Source of the DNA: a bacterium
GTDB taxonomy: Bacteria; Bacteroidota; Bacteroidia; Chitinophagales; Chitinophagaceae
Length of the DNA: 36,054 nt
Direction of reading: 5' to 3'
Assembly (NCBI GenBank): GCA_027364635.1
Contig: DAHXOZ010000012.1
Location: 1 to 36,054 of the forward strand
Of the stretch, positions 9,025-17,017 are shown piece by piece (position 1 is the stretch's first letter; each line of letters opens with the position of its first letter). The translations under genes were made by a program, and so were the position numbers. Under the pieces are notes generated by a model that was not told the DNA's origin, searched no databases, and was given only the letters and a program-made list of their open reading frames with translations.

Positions 9025-9660
9025 CTAAGGCTTTTTCAATTTGTAATGAGTATATACGGGAAAATATTTTCCTAACAGATACCCTTTTTTTAGAATAGTA
9101 AAATTGCTTTCAATAAATGTTGTTACTTTTTGGCGCGAACTCCCGAATTCTTCCCCGGGTTTTTTTCTTGTATAGAGAGATAAAAAGAAATCAAGAAAAT
9201 TGCTCTCCATTGGACAAATTGTTACAAAAATTCCGTCCTTTTTTAATATTCTTTTTATCTCTCCAAGAGCCTTGGGAATATCAGGTACGAATTCCAAAAC
9301 GCTTACTGCAACAATGGCGTCAAACGATTCATCGTTAAAATTTGTTTGATCTATGCTTTGAGTGCTTAAATGAAAATCACTAATTCCGCTTTTCTTGCAA
9401 AGATTTTCAATATTATCAAAGTCATGGTGAATATCTATGGCATATAAATGACTGCAATGTTTAGAAAGCTCAGGTAGAAATATACCACTACCTGTTCCTG
9501 CTTCCAAAAGTGTGTCAAAATTTTGATTTCCTAACATTTGAATAATTCGCCTGAATCGATATTTTTGAATGTGTTTTATCGGAAACTTATAGTTCCAGTC
9601 AAAATAGTCAACTTCACCTGTTTTTTTAAGTAGACTTTTCTCCGGTAATGTTAGTCTCAT
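9025..9660 (-). CDS. Class I SAM-dependent methyltransferase
   Basis: 211 residues. A Rossmann methyltransferase core is clear: motif I LLEAGTGSGIFLPEL (~52-66), acidic motif II LYAIDIHHDF (~72-81), motif IV FDAIVAVSVLEFV (~112-124) and a following ILKKDGIFVTICP strand, the pattern of Methyltransf_11/25 proteins. No membrane segment or zinc ribbon is seen. Its position among glycosyltransferases suggests O- or N-methylation of a sugar or lipid-linked glycan, but small methyltransferases of this type also act on quinones and other molecules. It starts at an ATG at 9660 after a 456-base gene-free gap, so it may have its own promoter; a TAATTTG heptamer lies 38 bases upstream (9698-9704). Confidence 0.8.
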   Translation of the reverse strand: MRLTLPEKSLLKKTGEVDYFDWNYKFPIKHIQKYRFRRIIQMLGNQNFDTLLEAGTGSGIFLPELSKHCSHLYAIDIHHDFDNIENLCKKSGISDFHLSTQSIDQTNFNDESFDAIVAVSVLEFVPDIPKALGEIKRILKKDGIFVTICPMESNFLDFFLSLYTRKKPGEEFGSSRQKVTTFIESNFTILKKGYLLGKYFPVYTHYKLKKP

Positions 9661-10116
9661 ATAAAGGTTTATTTGAGTGATAAATGATTAATTCACACAA
9701 ATTAAATTAAGCAATGCTATTGATTATAGCAATTATTTTTTTTATTAAATTTTTTCAAAAATTGAAGTTTGGTTTTCTGGCACTTTTTAAAATAATCTCT
9801 TTAAAAAAATCGGATAACAGAGATATTTTGGGATTGCGAAAAATCTTCGATTATTTTTTTTACCTTGATTTACAAAAAAAGGGTATTCCGTCAATAGGTA
9901 AATTTCATCCAATACGTACATGGAATTTCCGGATCATCAAAACTAAAATTTCTATGTAGTTCTATACAGTTTAGTATATTATATATGGTAATTTGCAAAA
10001 GCTAAGTTGAGAAAGTATTTTGGAATTTTAAAGCGCATTTTTACTTTTATTTTTTATATTCTTTTCTTGATCAGGAAATATGGACAGTTTTGTTGGGGGC
10101 AAATAGGAAGGTGCAA
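9661..10116. other. 456-base gap without a supportable gene
   Basis: The 81-codon plus-strand ORF at 9714-9959 has low-complexity hydrophobic and lysine-rich content, no recognisable family and opposite orientation to the whole locus. Minus-strand frames are broken by stops every few dozen codons. A short open minus-strand frame of about 44 codons ending near 9800 (beginning MYVLDEIYLLTEY) has no recognisable motif. No hairpin terminator with a U-tract was found. This may be the remains of a lost gene or a regulatory gap before the last two genes. Confidence 0.5.
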
Positions 10117-11646
10117 TCAGGGATGCTGTAATTTTGGAAATAAATCATTTTCTTTTTCCAATCTTTGAACGCGAAGAAATCGATTGGAATTGCGGCTTTT
10201 AAAGGTAGAATCAAGAGTAACCAGGAAATTGTCTTTTATATACTTTTGGATCATCTCCCGGGTAAGATGTTGTTTGTATTTGAAACTTACAATAGATTCT
10301 GTTACCAAAAGGTAAGAGTTGGTTTTGGTGTTTATTGAATCGATTTGTGTATTTAAATCGGTTGTATCCTTTATCCTTTCTTCGTAATAATCTTTGTCAT
10401 ATTTAAGAGGGGGTAATGTTAGTAATGGATTATCTCCTTTGTAATAATATTCAAATGGTGGTAAAATGCTTTTTCCAAAAAATAAAATAGGTTCATTTTT
10501 TAATTCAACCTTTTGAATAAATTCTGAAACTTTTTCATAATTAAAGGTTTTTTCAGGATACTTATATTTTACCATCATCAACGCAATAAAATATAAAGAA
10601 ATAACGGGGTAAATATAATTTTTCCAGGGGAGTATTTTTAATAGTGAGAATAATAATAAGAATAATGAAAAAGTAATTATCATGTATTTTTCCTGAAAAA
10701 TTAAACTTAGGGATGGTACTAGTATTAAATATAAAATCATACATACTGCGATGAGGAGTATGATAACTTTTAATATTTCTTTGTAAGAAGAATCAGATGA
10801 ATTTTTGGTTTTAATTAATTTAGAAAAAGCGAAAACAAAAAGTAAAATAAAAGGTATTTTAATTATCCATCGTATTGCCTGGTTCAAAGTAAACATGCTT
10901 AATGCCATAATAAAATCCTGTGGCGTCCTTAATACATCAAAAAGAAGTTTAGTATTAACATCCAAATGGGTTTGAGCCATTGATAATTGGTCAGGTATGA
11001 AAATAAAATTGGGTAAAAAAAGTACAATTACCGGAATAAAATACAAGCAAAATCTTAAAGATCTTTTCCAGCCTTTGAAAACTAATAAACAGAATGCGAA
11101 AGAAGTAATAAGAAAGGCAATAAAATATTGAGTATATAAACCTATGAGAGTTGTGACTAAAAGGATGAATAAATATTTATTTTTATCTTCTAAATAATAA
11201 CGCAGAAAGTAATAAATTGAAATAGTTGAAAGTAGAATTATAAGGGCATAAAGTCTTATTTCCAGCGCCGCCCAAACAGTAAAAGGATTTAATAGAAAGA
11301 TAACAACCATCCAACGTGTATCGTATTTCCCTGTAAACAATGATGCGAGGCGTTGAAAGAAATAGGCGGCACAGCCAATAAAAATAACTGACAACAAGCG
11401 TGCGAAAAAAATACTGGAATCGATAAGCCGCCATATAGATAAAAGTGCAAAATAAAAAGGGGGCTGGCCTTCAAAATTGTAAGAAAGCTTTATTACTTCA
11501 TACAAATTATGCGAAGAAGTATGTAACGAATAAGATTCATCTTCCCAGATATAAATTTTATTGGCTAAATAAACCAGGATGAGAAAATAGACAACCAGGA
11601 ACAAGAAATAATAAATGTTTCCTGAAGTTTTTTTTCTGTAATTCAT
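10117..11646 (-). CDS. GT-C membrane glycosyltransferase-like protein (GT39/PMT_2-like)
   Basis: About 509 residues with roughly 11 hydrophobic segments and a ~120-residue soluble C-terminal tail. After TM1 comes IWEDESYSLHT, an acidic D-E motif in the first periplasmic loop, then EGQPPFYFALLSIWR, the 'PP.Y..L' second-loop signature of PMT_2-type GT-C transferases. It should use a polyprenyl-phosphate-linked sugar outside the inner membrane. The ORF-track start at 11664 is a TTG codon; the ATG at 11646 (MNYRKKTSG) leaves TM1 intact and is preferred. It follows the DPM-like GT2 by 58 bases, a sensible donor-maker/transferase pair. It is clearly different from the second GT-C gene at 7585-8916, so two separate transfers may be made. 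Confidence 0.75.
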   Translation of the reverse strand: MNYRKKTSGNIYYFLFLVVYFLILVYLANKIYIWEDESYSLHTSSHNLYEVIKLSYNFEGQPPFYFALLSIWRLIDSSIFFARLLSVIFIGCAAYFFQRLASLFTGKYDTRWMVVIFLLNPFTVWAALEIRLYALIILLSTISIYYFLRYYLEDKNKYLFILLVTTLIGLYTQYFIAFLITSFAFCLLVFKGWKRSLRFCLYFIPVIVLFLPNFIFIPDQLSMAQTHLDVNTKLLFDVLRTPQDFIMALSMFTLNQAIRWIIKIPFILLFVFAFSKLIKTKNSSDSSYKEILKVIILLIAVCMILYLILVPSLSLIFQEKYMIITFSLFLLLFSLLKILPWKNYIYPVISLYFIALMMVKYKYPEKTFNYEKVSEFIQKVELKNEPILFFGKSILPPFEYYYKGDNPLLTLPPLKYDKDYYEERIKDTTDLNTQIDSINTKTNSYLLVTESIVSFKYKQHLTREMIQKYIKDNFLVTLDSTFKSRNSNRFLRVQRLEKENDLFPKLQHP

Positions 11647-11704
11647 TTTATAATTGTGAGGCAACTTTTATAATTGAATAATTGCAGTAAAACAACAAAT
11701 AAGA

Positions 11705-12739
11705 TTAATTTTCTTTTTGTTTTTTTATAGAAGTTCCGAGGTGAAATAATTCTTCAAAATAGCGTTTGCTTTGTAGTGATAAAAATCCAAGACTAAGGAA
11801 TTGTATTGCTGCAATGAAAGTAATTCCACCTATGATAAAAGATTGTGGATATTCGCGAAATTGCAATGCAAGGCTGGATGAAAAAGATATATGTGCTCCT
11901 GGTGCAGCAGATAAGGCTTTAAGGGTATCATATAAAAGCCATATAAGTTCATACATTGAAAGTAGCATTAAAAAAGTTCCTATAGCAAGGAAAAAAATGT
12001 AGGGCCGGAAAATAAAACTTGACATAATTCCTGAGAAGAAACTTCTTAATATTTTAATACTCGAAGTTCTCTGGTTTTTATATTTATTTTGTTCGGTCCA
12101 GTCAAGGTGGGCTGGTATTTCAACTATTCTTGCGCGGAGGATCATTCCCTTATATAAAATTTCAGGGCTGATCTCATAATCTTTTGTTTTTAAATTTAGG
12201 TTTCGTATAAAACTTCCCCGATAAGCTCTTACCATAGAAGTATAGGTATAGTATTTATCCTGAGCAGCAATGCGCATAAATTTATTTACCCATTTACTCA
12301 TAATTTTTCGCGAAAAAGGGACAGCCGTAACCTTTCCTCCTTTCATATAAGGAGAAGCTATTACGATATCAGCCGAATCTTCAATGAGTTTAGCAACCAT
12401 TTGTTCAATATATTCAACTCCATAACTCAAATCAACATCCAAAACAACGATGATGTTTCCTTTAGAATTTTTAAAGCCGGTTTTAAGTGCATTACCAAGA
12501 TTTAAATTAGTAGGGTGATGAATTACTTTGATCTGTCTATTCTTTTTTGAAAAATCATCTGCTATTTGTCCTGTTTTATCTTTACTACCATCATTGATAA
12601 TCACAATTTCCCAATCGTATTGGGAACTCAGCATATTCATGTAGTCAATGATGCAATTTAAATTAATTGCAAGAATGGCCTCTTCATTATAACAAGGGAT
12701 GACGATGCTAATGAAGGGTTTAGTAAGAGTTTCTTCCAT
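11705..12739 (-). CDS. GT2 polyprenyl-phosphate glycosyltransferase (DPM/ArnC/GtrB-like)
   Basis: About 344 residues. An N-terminal GT-A domain of family GT2 has SIVIPCYNEE (11-20), VIINDGSKDKT (46-56) and the metal-binding DVD (101-103). Two C-terminal hydrophobic hairpins (~245-272 and ~302-328) match the two-TM anchor of ArnC, GtrB and bacterial dolichyl-phosphate-mannose-synthase-like enzymes. These move a sugar from a nucleotide donor to undecaprenyl phosphate on the cytoplasmic face. The ORF-track start (12754) is TTG; the ATG at 12739 (MEETLTKPF) is preferred because it sits just before the first strand. It lies between a methyltransferase and a GT-C gene, fitting a role in making the lipid-linked donor for the GT-C enzymes. 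The sugar is unknown. Confidence 0.85.
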   Translation of the reverse strand: MEETLTKPFISIVIPCYNEEAILAINLNCIIDYMNMLSSQYDWEIVIINDGSKDKTGQIADDFSKKNRQIKVIHHPTNLNLGNALKTGFKNSKGNIIVVLDVDLSYGVEYIEQMVAKLIEDSADIVIASPYMKGGKVTAVPFSRKIMSKWVNKFMRIAAQDKYYTYTSMVRAYRGSFIRNLNLKTKDYEISPEILYKGMILRARIVEIPAHLDWTEQNKYKNQRTSSIKILRSFFSGIMSSFIFRPYIFFLAIGTFLMLLSMYELIWLLYDTLKALSAAPGAHISFSSSLALQFREYPQSFIIGGITFIAAIQFLSLGFLSLQSKRYFEELFHLGTSIKKQKEN

Positions 12740-12772
12740 TATACTTTGATTCAAAATTTCACTACGGGTTTT

Positions 12773-13672
12773 CTATCGTTTTTTAAAAATATACCATTTC
12801 AAATCTAACGGAGGATAAGCAAGAGTTATTTTACCTACTGTAAATCTTAGGAAGTTAAATATTTGTTTTTTGAAAATAAATTCAGGGCTATTTTTAGCTA
12901 CAATTTCTAAAGCGTGTTTTCCCTTGATTTTTTTTGAAGGCCGACCCGTTGCAATTACATCAAAACCATGCGAATCAAATAACTCATTTAAGGATTTGTC
13001 GGTAAACCAATTGATAACACTCGGGGGACAGTACTCATGCCAGCTTTTTCCGAAAAAGCGGGCAACTTTGCTACTATGATCCCATGATTCAACTAAAACC
13101 AGCCCTCCTTTATTTGATAGATCCGAGATCTTAAGCATTGCCTTATGTAGATTATGAAAACTTCCTATAACTTCAATCAGATTGATGAGATCGAATTTTT
13201 CATCACTCTCAAAACTTTCTAAATCTCCGGTTACAATGTCGAGACCTAATTCTTTTCTTCCGTAGGAGGCAATGGTATCATTTGGTTCGATGCCGAGACA
13301 TTTCCAACCTGTTTTTTCAAACCCTTTAAGATAAAAACCGGCAGCACAACCAACATCCAAAACTTTTCCCGGAGTTGTAAATTTTGAAATGATTTTTGCA
13401 TACTTTAATCCTGAACTATAGAGTTCTTTTCTTTCTTCCAGGTAATTGGGATAGCCTGCTCCTCCTGCAAAAAAGTAATCATCTGAATAAACATTTGCAA
13501 GGTGATTGTTAATATCTTTTAGTTTTGAAAAACGTAAATCACATTTGGTACATTCATAAATGGGATAACCGTTTTTTTCAAACAATATTATTTTTTCTTC
13601 ATTGCAATCTTGTGTGAATGCACAATTTTCATTGATACTATCTATGTTTGTCAATTTATCTTCAGATTTCAT
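12773..13672 (-). CDS. SAM-dependent methyltransferase with a degenerate N-terminal zinc ribbon
   Basis: 299 residues of the Methyltransf_23 type. Cys17 and Cys23 followed by YECTKC (Cys41, Cys44) resemble the N-terminal zinc ribbon found in many sugar methyltransferases, though the first knuckle is C-x5-C rather than C-x2-C. The SAM-binding core follows with VLDVGCAAGFYLKGF (~101-115), CLGIEPND and FDLINLIEVIGSFHN. Related proteins in O-antigen and EPS loci methylate sugars or act as C-methyltransferases on deoxysugars; which applies here is unknown. The ATG overlaps the wecB stop region by 11 bases, so translation is probably coupled. Confidence 0.82.
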   Translation of the reverse strand: MKSEDKLTNIDSINENCAFTQDCNEEKIILFEKNGYPIYECTKCDLRFSKLKDINNHLANVYSDDYFFAGGAGYPNYLEERKELYSSGLKYAKIISKFTTPGKVLDVGCAAGFYLKGFEKTGWKCLGIEPNDTIASYGRKELGLDIVTGDLESFESDEKFDLINLIEVIGSFHNLHKAMLKISDLSNKGGLVLVESWDHSSKVARFFGKSWHEYCPPSVINWFTDKSLNELFDSHGFDVIATGRPSKKIKGKHALEIVAKNSPEFIFKKQIFNFLRFTVGKITLAYPPLDLKWYIFKKR

Positions 13673-14711
13673 TTATAATTTCTACCATTTTTATTGTTAC
13701 ATTTTCTCCAAAAATGTTAGCTTGGTTTTCCGGAACTTTAAAAGAAGCAATTTCTTCAAAAAAAGTTTGTTTACCGGGGTTGATCAATAAATTCCATTTT
13801 TCTTCAACGGTTTCTACCCATTCTGTTTCAGTTCGTAAAGTGATGCAAGGTTTTTTTAGGATGTAAGCTTCTTTCTGAATCCCTCCGGAATCAGTAATAA
13901 TTCTTTTGGCAAATGATTCTAAGGTAATAAAATCTAAATACCCAAGCGGTTCAATCATTTGGATATTTTTGGATACCGAATATTCATCGGTTATTTTTTT
14001 CTTTGTCCTTGGATGGACGGGAAAAATAGTTATTTCATCCAATTGGCCAATTTCATCCAATACATGCGATAAAATTTCAGGATGATCGACATTATAATTT
14101 CTATGCAGAGTTAAAACATTATAATGGTTTTCTGTAAGGCTAAGGTCAGAAATTATATTGGATTTTTCAAGTGCGATTTTACTATTATTTCTGATAGTAT
14201 CTACCATTATATCTCCTGTTAAAAAAGTAAATTCTTCCAGTCCCTCATTTTTTAAAATATCAGAAGCTGTTTTTGTAGGAGCAAAAAGGAATCGCGAAAC
14301 ATGGTCAGTTACAATTCGATTTACCTCTTCTGGCATATTGCGATTATAACTTCGTAATCCTGCTTCAATATGCACGATTGGAATACAAAGTTTGGCTGCT
14401 ATTAAAGCGCCCGCAATGGTAGAATTGGTATCACCAAATACAATTATAAGATCTGGCTTTTGCTCAATCATCGCCTCTTCAAGCTTTAGCATCATTTCCG
14501 TTATTTGTACCGTAGCATTTGAATGTCCAATTTCAAGATGGATATCGGGCGACCGGATTCCCAAATCTTTAAATATTCTTTCTGACATTTGGTAATCATA
14601 ATGTTGCCCGGTATGTACAATGATCTCTTCGTGAAATTGAGAGAGAAGTTTTGAAAGCGGTGCAAGTTTAATAAACTGAGGGCGCGCCCCAACGATGGAA
14701 AATATTTTCAT
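13662..14711 (-). CDS. wecB: UDP-N-acetylglucosamine 2-epimerase (non-hydrolysing)
   Basis: 349 residues, normal for the family. It interconverts UDP-GlcNAc and UDP-ManNAc in the cytoplasm. Visible signatures are SIVGARPQFIKLAPL (5-19), HTGQHYDYQMSE, VFGDTNST with Asp94, HIEAGLRS with Glu116, MPEEVNR (~126-132), HPRTKK and the DSGGIQKEA loop (~274-281) that holds the nucleotide. The usual TLHRxEN segment is TLHRNYN here. Its stop overlaps the next gene by 11 bases and its ATG abuts the stop of the deacetylase gene with no spacer, so it is within the operon. UDP-ManNAc could be used directly or modified; no WecC-type ManNAc dehydrogenase is in the window. Confidence 0.93.
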   Translation of the reverse strand: MKIFSIVGARPQFIKLAPLSKLLSQFHEEIIVHTGQHYDYQMSERIFKDLGIRSPDIHLEIGHSNATVQITEMMLKLEEAMIEQKPDLIIVFGDTNSTIAGALIAAKLCIPIVHIEAGLRSYNRNMPEEVNRIVTDHVSRFLFAPTKTASDILKNEGLEEFTFLTGDIMVDTIRNNSKIALEKSNIISDLSLTENHYNVLTLHRNYNVDHPEILSHVLDEIGQLDEITIFPVHPRTKKKITDEYSVSKNIQMIEPLGYLDFITLESFAKRIITDSGGIQKEAYILKKPCITLRTETEWVETVEEKWNLLINPGKQTFFEEIASFKVPENQANIFGENVTIKMVEIINEI

Positions 14712-15683
14712 TTAAGCAGGTTTTCGTTGGGGTTGAAGTGTTTTGCGTGGAGATAAAGAACTTGCAAACTCACTCATATTTACCAATTCAAAATTCTCCT
14801 TCAAAATTTCCATAGCAATTTTAAAGACTTTTAATTTTTGTTCGCTTTTTATATTCATGCCGGGAAAAAAAGACAGTTCAGGTACATGGTCTGCACCAAT
14901 AAGATCTAATGGATGTAATAGAAAACTGGGTTGCGTATTGGTTACTCTGCACATGAAAATGGAAAACCTTAAATAGGTTTTCATTAATGCTAAAGAAACA
15001 TTACTTATATAAAGAAGATAGCTTTGATGGAAGGGTAATTTGAAAAAGGGCATGGTGGTAACCGGTATTTCCAATAATTTCTGGTTGTTATTGAATTCCC
15101 ATTTAAACGGTTTTAATGGATAAAATCCTTCTTTAAACGATCCGAATAATTCTTTACGGCTTTCTTTTTCTTCTTTTGATAAGGTTGATTTCCAAAAATA
15201 ATATTGCCTCATTAACGGAGAAATATAAGTAGGAAGAAGCGAGGCGTCAAAAATATAATTACGCTTTTTCAAAACCATTAAAAGATCATTGCTCCAGCTA
15301 AACCCAGGGCCACGAAAACTTTTCGGGCGTTGTCCTGTAGCTTTAAAGATTGCTTCCTCTGCATTAATGATCTCTTCTTCAATTTTTTCTTTTGAATAGC
15401 TTTGTAACCAGGATTCATGATGAAAAGAGTGATTGCCTACTTCGTGTCCTCTTTCAACTATTGATCTTAATACCTCGTGATTTTTTTCAATAGCAGCATC
15501 CTGGCCAACAATAAAAAATGTTATTGTAATATCAAGTTCATCTAAAACATCTAAAACGATTGGAAGAACAACATTCAAATAAGATGGAAAGGTTTCCCAT
15601 CCTGCATCACCATGAACTTTCATATACGACCATTGATCATCAAGGTCAAGCGAGATACAAGCACGCATTTTTTTTATACTCAT
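14712..15683 (-). CDS. Polysaccharide deacetylase family protein (NodB domain)
   Basis: 323 residues. The NodB homology domain spans about 8-220: motif 1 SLDLDD (11-16) supplies the catalytic and metal-binding aspartates, motif 2 HEVGNHSFHH (80-89) the metal histidines, and motif 3 FRGPGFSWS (123-131) the substrate-groove arginine. Metal-dependent removal of N- or O-acyl groups from a sugar is expected. No signal peptide or TM is seen, which favours a cytoplasmic, lipid-linked or nucleotide-sugar substrate (as for ArnD) rather than finished polymer. It lies between the FAD enzyme (7 bases) and wecB (0 bases); a GlcNAc/ManNAc-type substrate is a reasonable guess. A second Met (Met6) is an alternative start. 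Confidence 0.87.
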   Translation of the reverse strand: MSIKKMRACISLDLDDQWSYMKVHGDAGWETFPSYLNVVLPIVLDVLDELDITITFFIVGQDAAIEKNHEVLRSIVERGHEVGNHSFHHESWLQSYSKEKIEEEIINAEEAIFKATGQRPKSFRGPGFSWSNDLLMVLKKRNYIFDASLLPTYISPLMRQYYFWKSTLSKEEKESRKELFGSFKEGFYPLKPFKWEFNNNQKLLEIPVTTMPFFKLPFHQSYLLYISNVSLALMKTYLRFSIFMCRVTNTQPSFLLHPLDLIGADHVPELSFFPGMNIKSEQKLKVFKIAMEILKENFELVNMSEFASSLSPRKTLQPQRKPA

Positions 15684-15690
15684 AATCCTA

Positions 15691-17004
15691 TCAACTTTTT
15701 TCTAAAATTTCATCAAGTTTTGATTCAGCGACACGAACAGTTTCATTCACATTTAGTGTGCCATCTTTTATATGAGAAGTGTTTACAATAAATAAATCAG
15801 GTATAGAGGTTTTTACCTCGGGAAGATTTTCTGAATAATTAAGTTTTGCAACGGTAATCACATTTTTTGCTTTTGCCACACCTGCAAATTTTATATCTTC
15901 CTGTTTAATCCATGGGTACATTTTTTTAAATATTTCAATGAATGATTCTTTTATCTCTTCATCAGAAAGGTCATATATTTTATCATCCGATGTTACATAT
16001 TTTGGTAAATAAATTAAAGAATTGCCATTAAAGTATTTTTTATCTACAAGAGCTGACATCTCAATTACGCCTGTGAAGGGTACCCACGAATCAGTTATAT
16101 TGGTGATATAGAATTCGCTTATTGGTTTATTTAAAAGAACTGAAACACAAACAACTCCTAAATATTCAATATCATTCAATTTTTGAATTTCGCTTTGGGT
16201 AAGCCCCTGGCAAAGCTGTGCGGAAATTCCTGAGGGCAGTGTAACAATTACTTTGTCAAATTGCTCAGTAAACCCACTTTTAAAGGTGATTTCTATTTTG
16301 CCTGTACTTAATCTTTTTACTTCTTTAGCAATATGATTTGTTTTTATTACTACATTTTCTGCAAGTAAAGTTTCTTTAAAAGAACTTATGATTCTTTTGT
16401 AACCACCGGAAACATACCCAAACATTTCTTTTTTAAGTCCACTACGGCGGGCGCCATACAATCTTTGAATAGTTGCCCAAATAAAAACAGCAGACGTTTT
16501 TTTATAGCTTTCTCCAAGTTTAGCCCGCAGTAAGGGCAGCCAAATTTTATTGAAGGTATTTTTACCCGACCAACGTTTAAGCCATGTGGTAACAGGTATT
16601 TTTTCAAGGCTTTTCCAGTTTTTAATTTTAGATGCTACAATAATAGTTAGCCCCAGGCGAAATTTATCTATTAAATTAAGTGTGGGAAATTTTAGAAATT
16701 CAATGGTATCCGACATCGAATACAATTTCCGATTTATATAAAAGCCGGTTTTGGTTTCAACCCAATTTATTTCATTCTCTAACCCGATTTCTTTTAAGAT
16801 ATTTCTTGTTCTAAAATCTGATAAAAGAATAACGTGATAAAATTTGTCCCATTCTACATCATCCATCTTCCATGAAGAGGCCAGTCCTCCAAGTTCAGGA
16901 GCTGCTTCAAATAAAGTAACATTTTTCCCTTTTTGCGATAGCCGGTGAGAGAGAGTCATTCCCATAATTCCACCACCAATAATTCCCCATTTTTCCGAAT
17001 CCAT
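15691..17004 (-). CDS. FAD-dependent oxidoreductase, amine-oxidase / protoporphyrinogen-oxidase-like
   Basis: 437 residues. The N-terminal dinucleotide-binding motif GIIGGGIMGMTLSHRL (7-22), then LFEAAPELGGLASSW (31-45), is the classic GxGxxG plus E-...-GG signature of the flavin amine oxidase (PF01593) and UDP-galactopyranose mutase-like fold. A C-terminal FAD segment appears as LFIVNTSHIKDGTLNVNETV (about 402-421). Members of this branch occur repeatedly in EPS loci next to an SDR and a NodB deacetylase, annotated as 'NAD(P)/FAD-dependent oxidoreductase'; their reaction is not established to my knowledge. It could oxidise or isomerise a sugar. It sits 13 bases after the SDR and 7 before the deacetylase. 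Confidence 0.83.
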   Translation of the reverse strand: MDSEKWGIIGGGIMGMTLSHRLSQKGKNVTLFEAAPELGGLASSWKMDDVEWDKFYHVILLSDFRTRNILKEIGLENEINWVETKTGFYINRKLYSMSDTIEFLKFPTLNLIDKFRLGLTIIVASKIKNWKSLEKIPVTTWLKRWSGKNTFNKIWLPLLRAKLGESYKKTSAVFIWATIQRLYGARRSGLKKEMFGYVSGGYKRIISSFKETLLAENVVIKTNHIAKEVKRLSTGKIEITFKSGFTEQFDKVIVTLPSGISAQLCQGLTQSEIQKLNDIEYLGVVCVSVLLNKPISEFYITNITDSWVPFTGVIEMSALVDKKYFNGNSLIYLPKYVTSDDKIYDLSDEEIKESFIEIFKKMYPWIKQEDIKFAGVAKAKNVITVAKLNYSENLPEVKTSIPDLFIVNTSHIKDGTLNVNETVRVAESKLDEILEKS

Positions 17005-17017
17005 TATTTTGGAAAAT

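Noticed and set aside
9714-9959. 81-aa plus-strand ORF in the 456-base gap
   Set aside because: Low-complexity hydrophobic/lysine-rich sequence, opposite to all neighbours, no recognisable family; likely a chance frame in AT-rich DNA.
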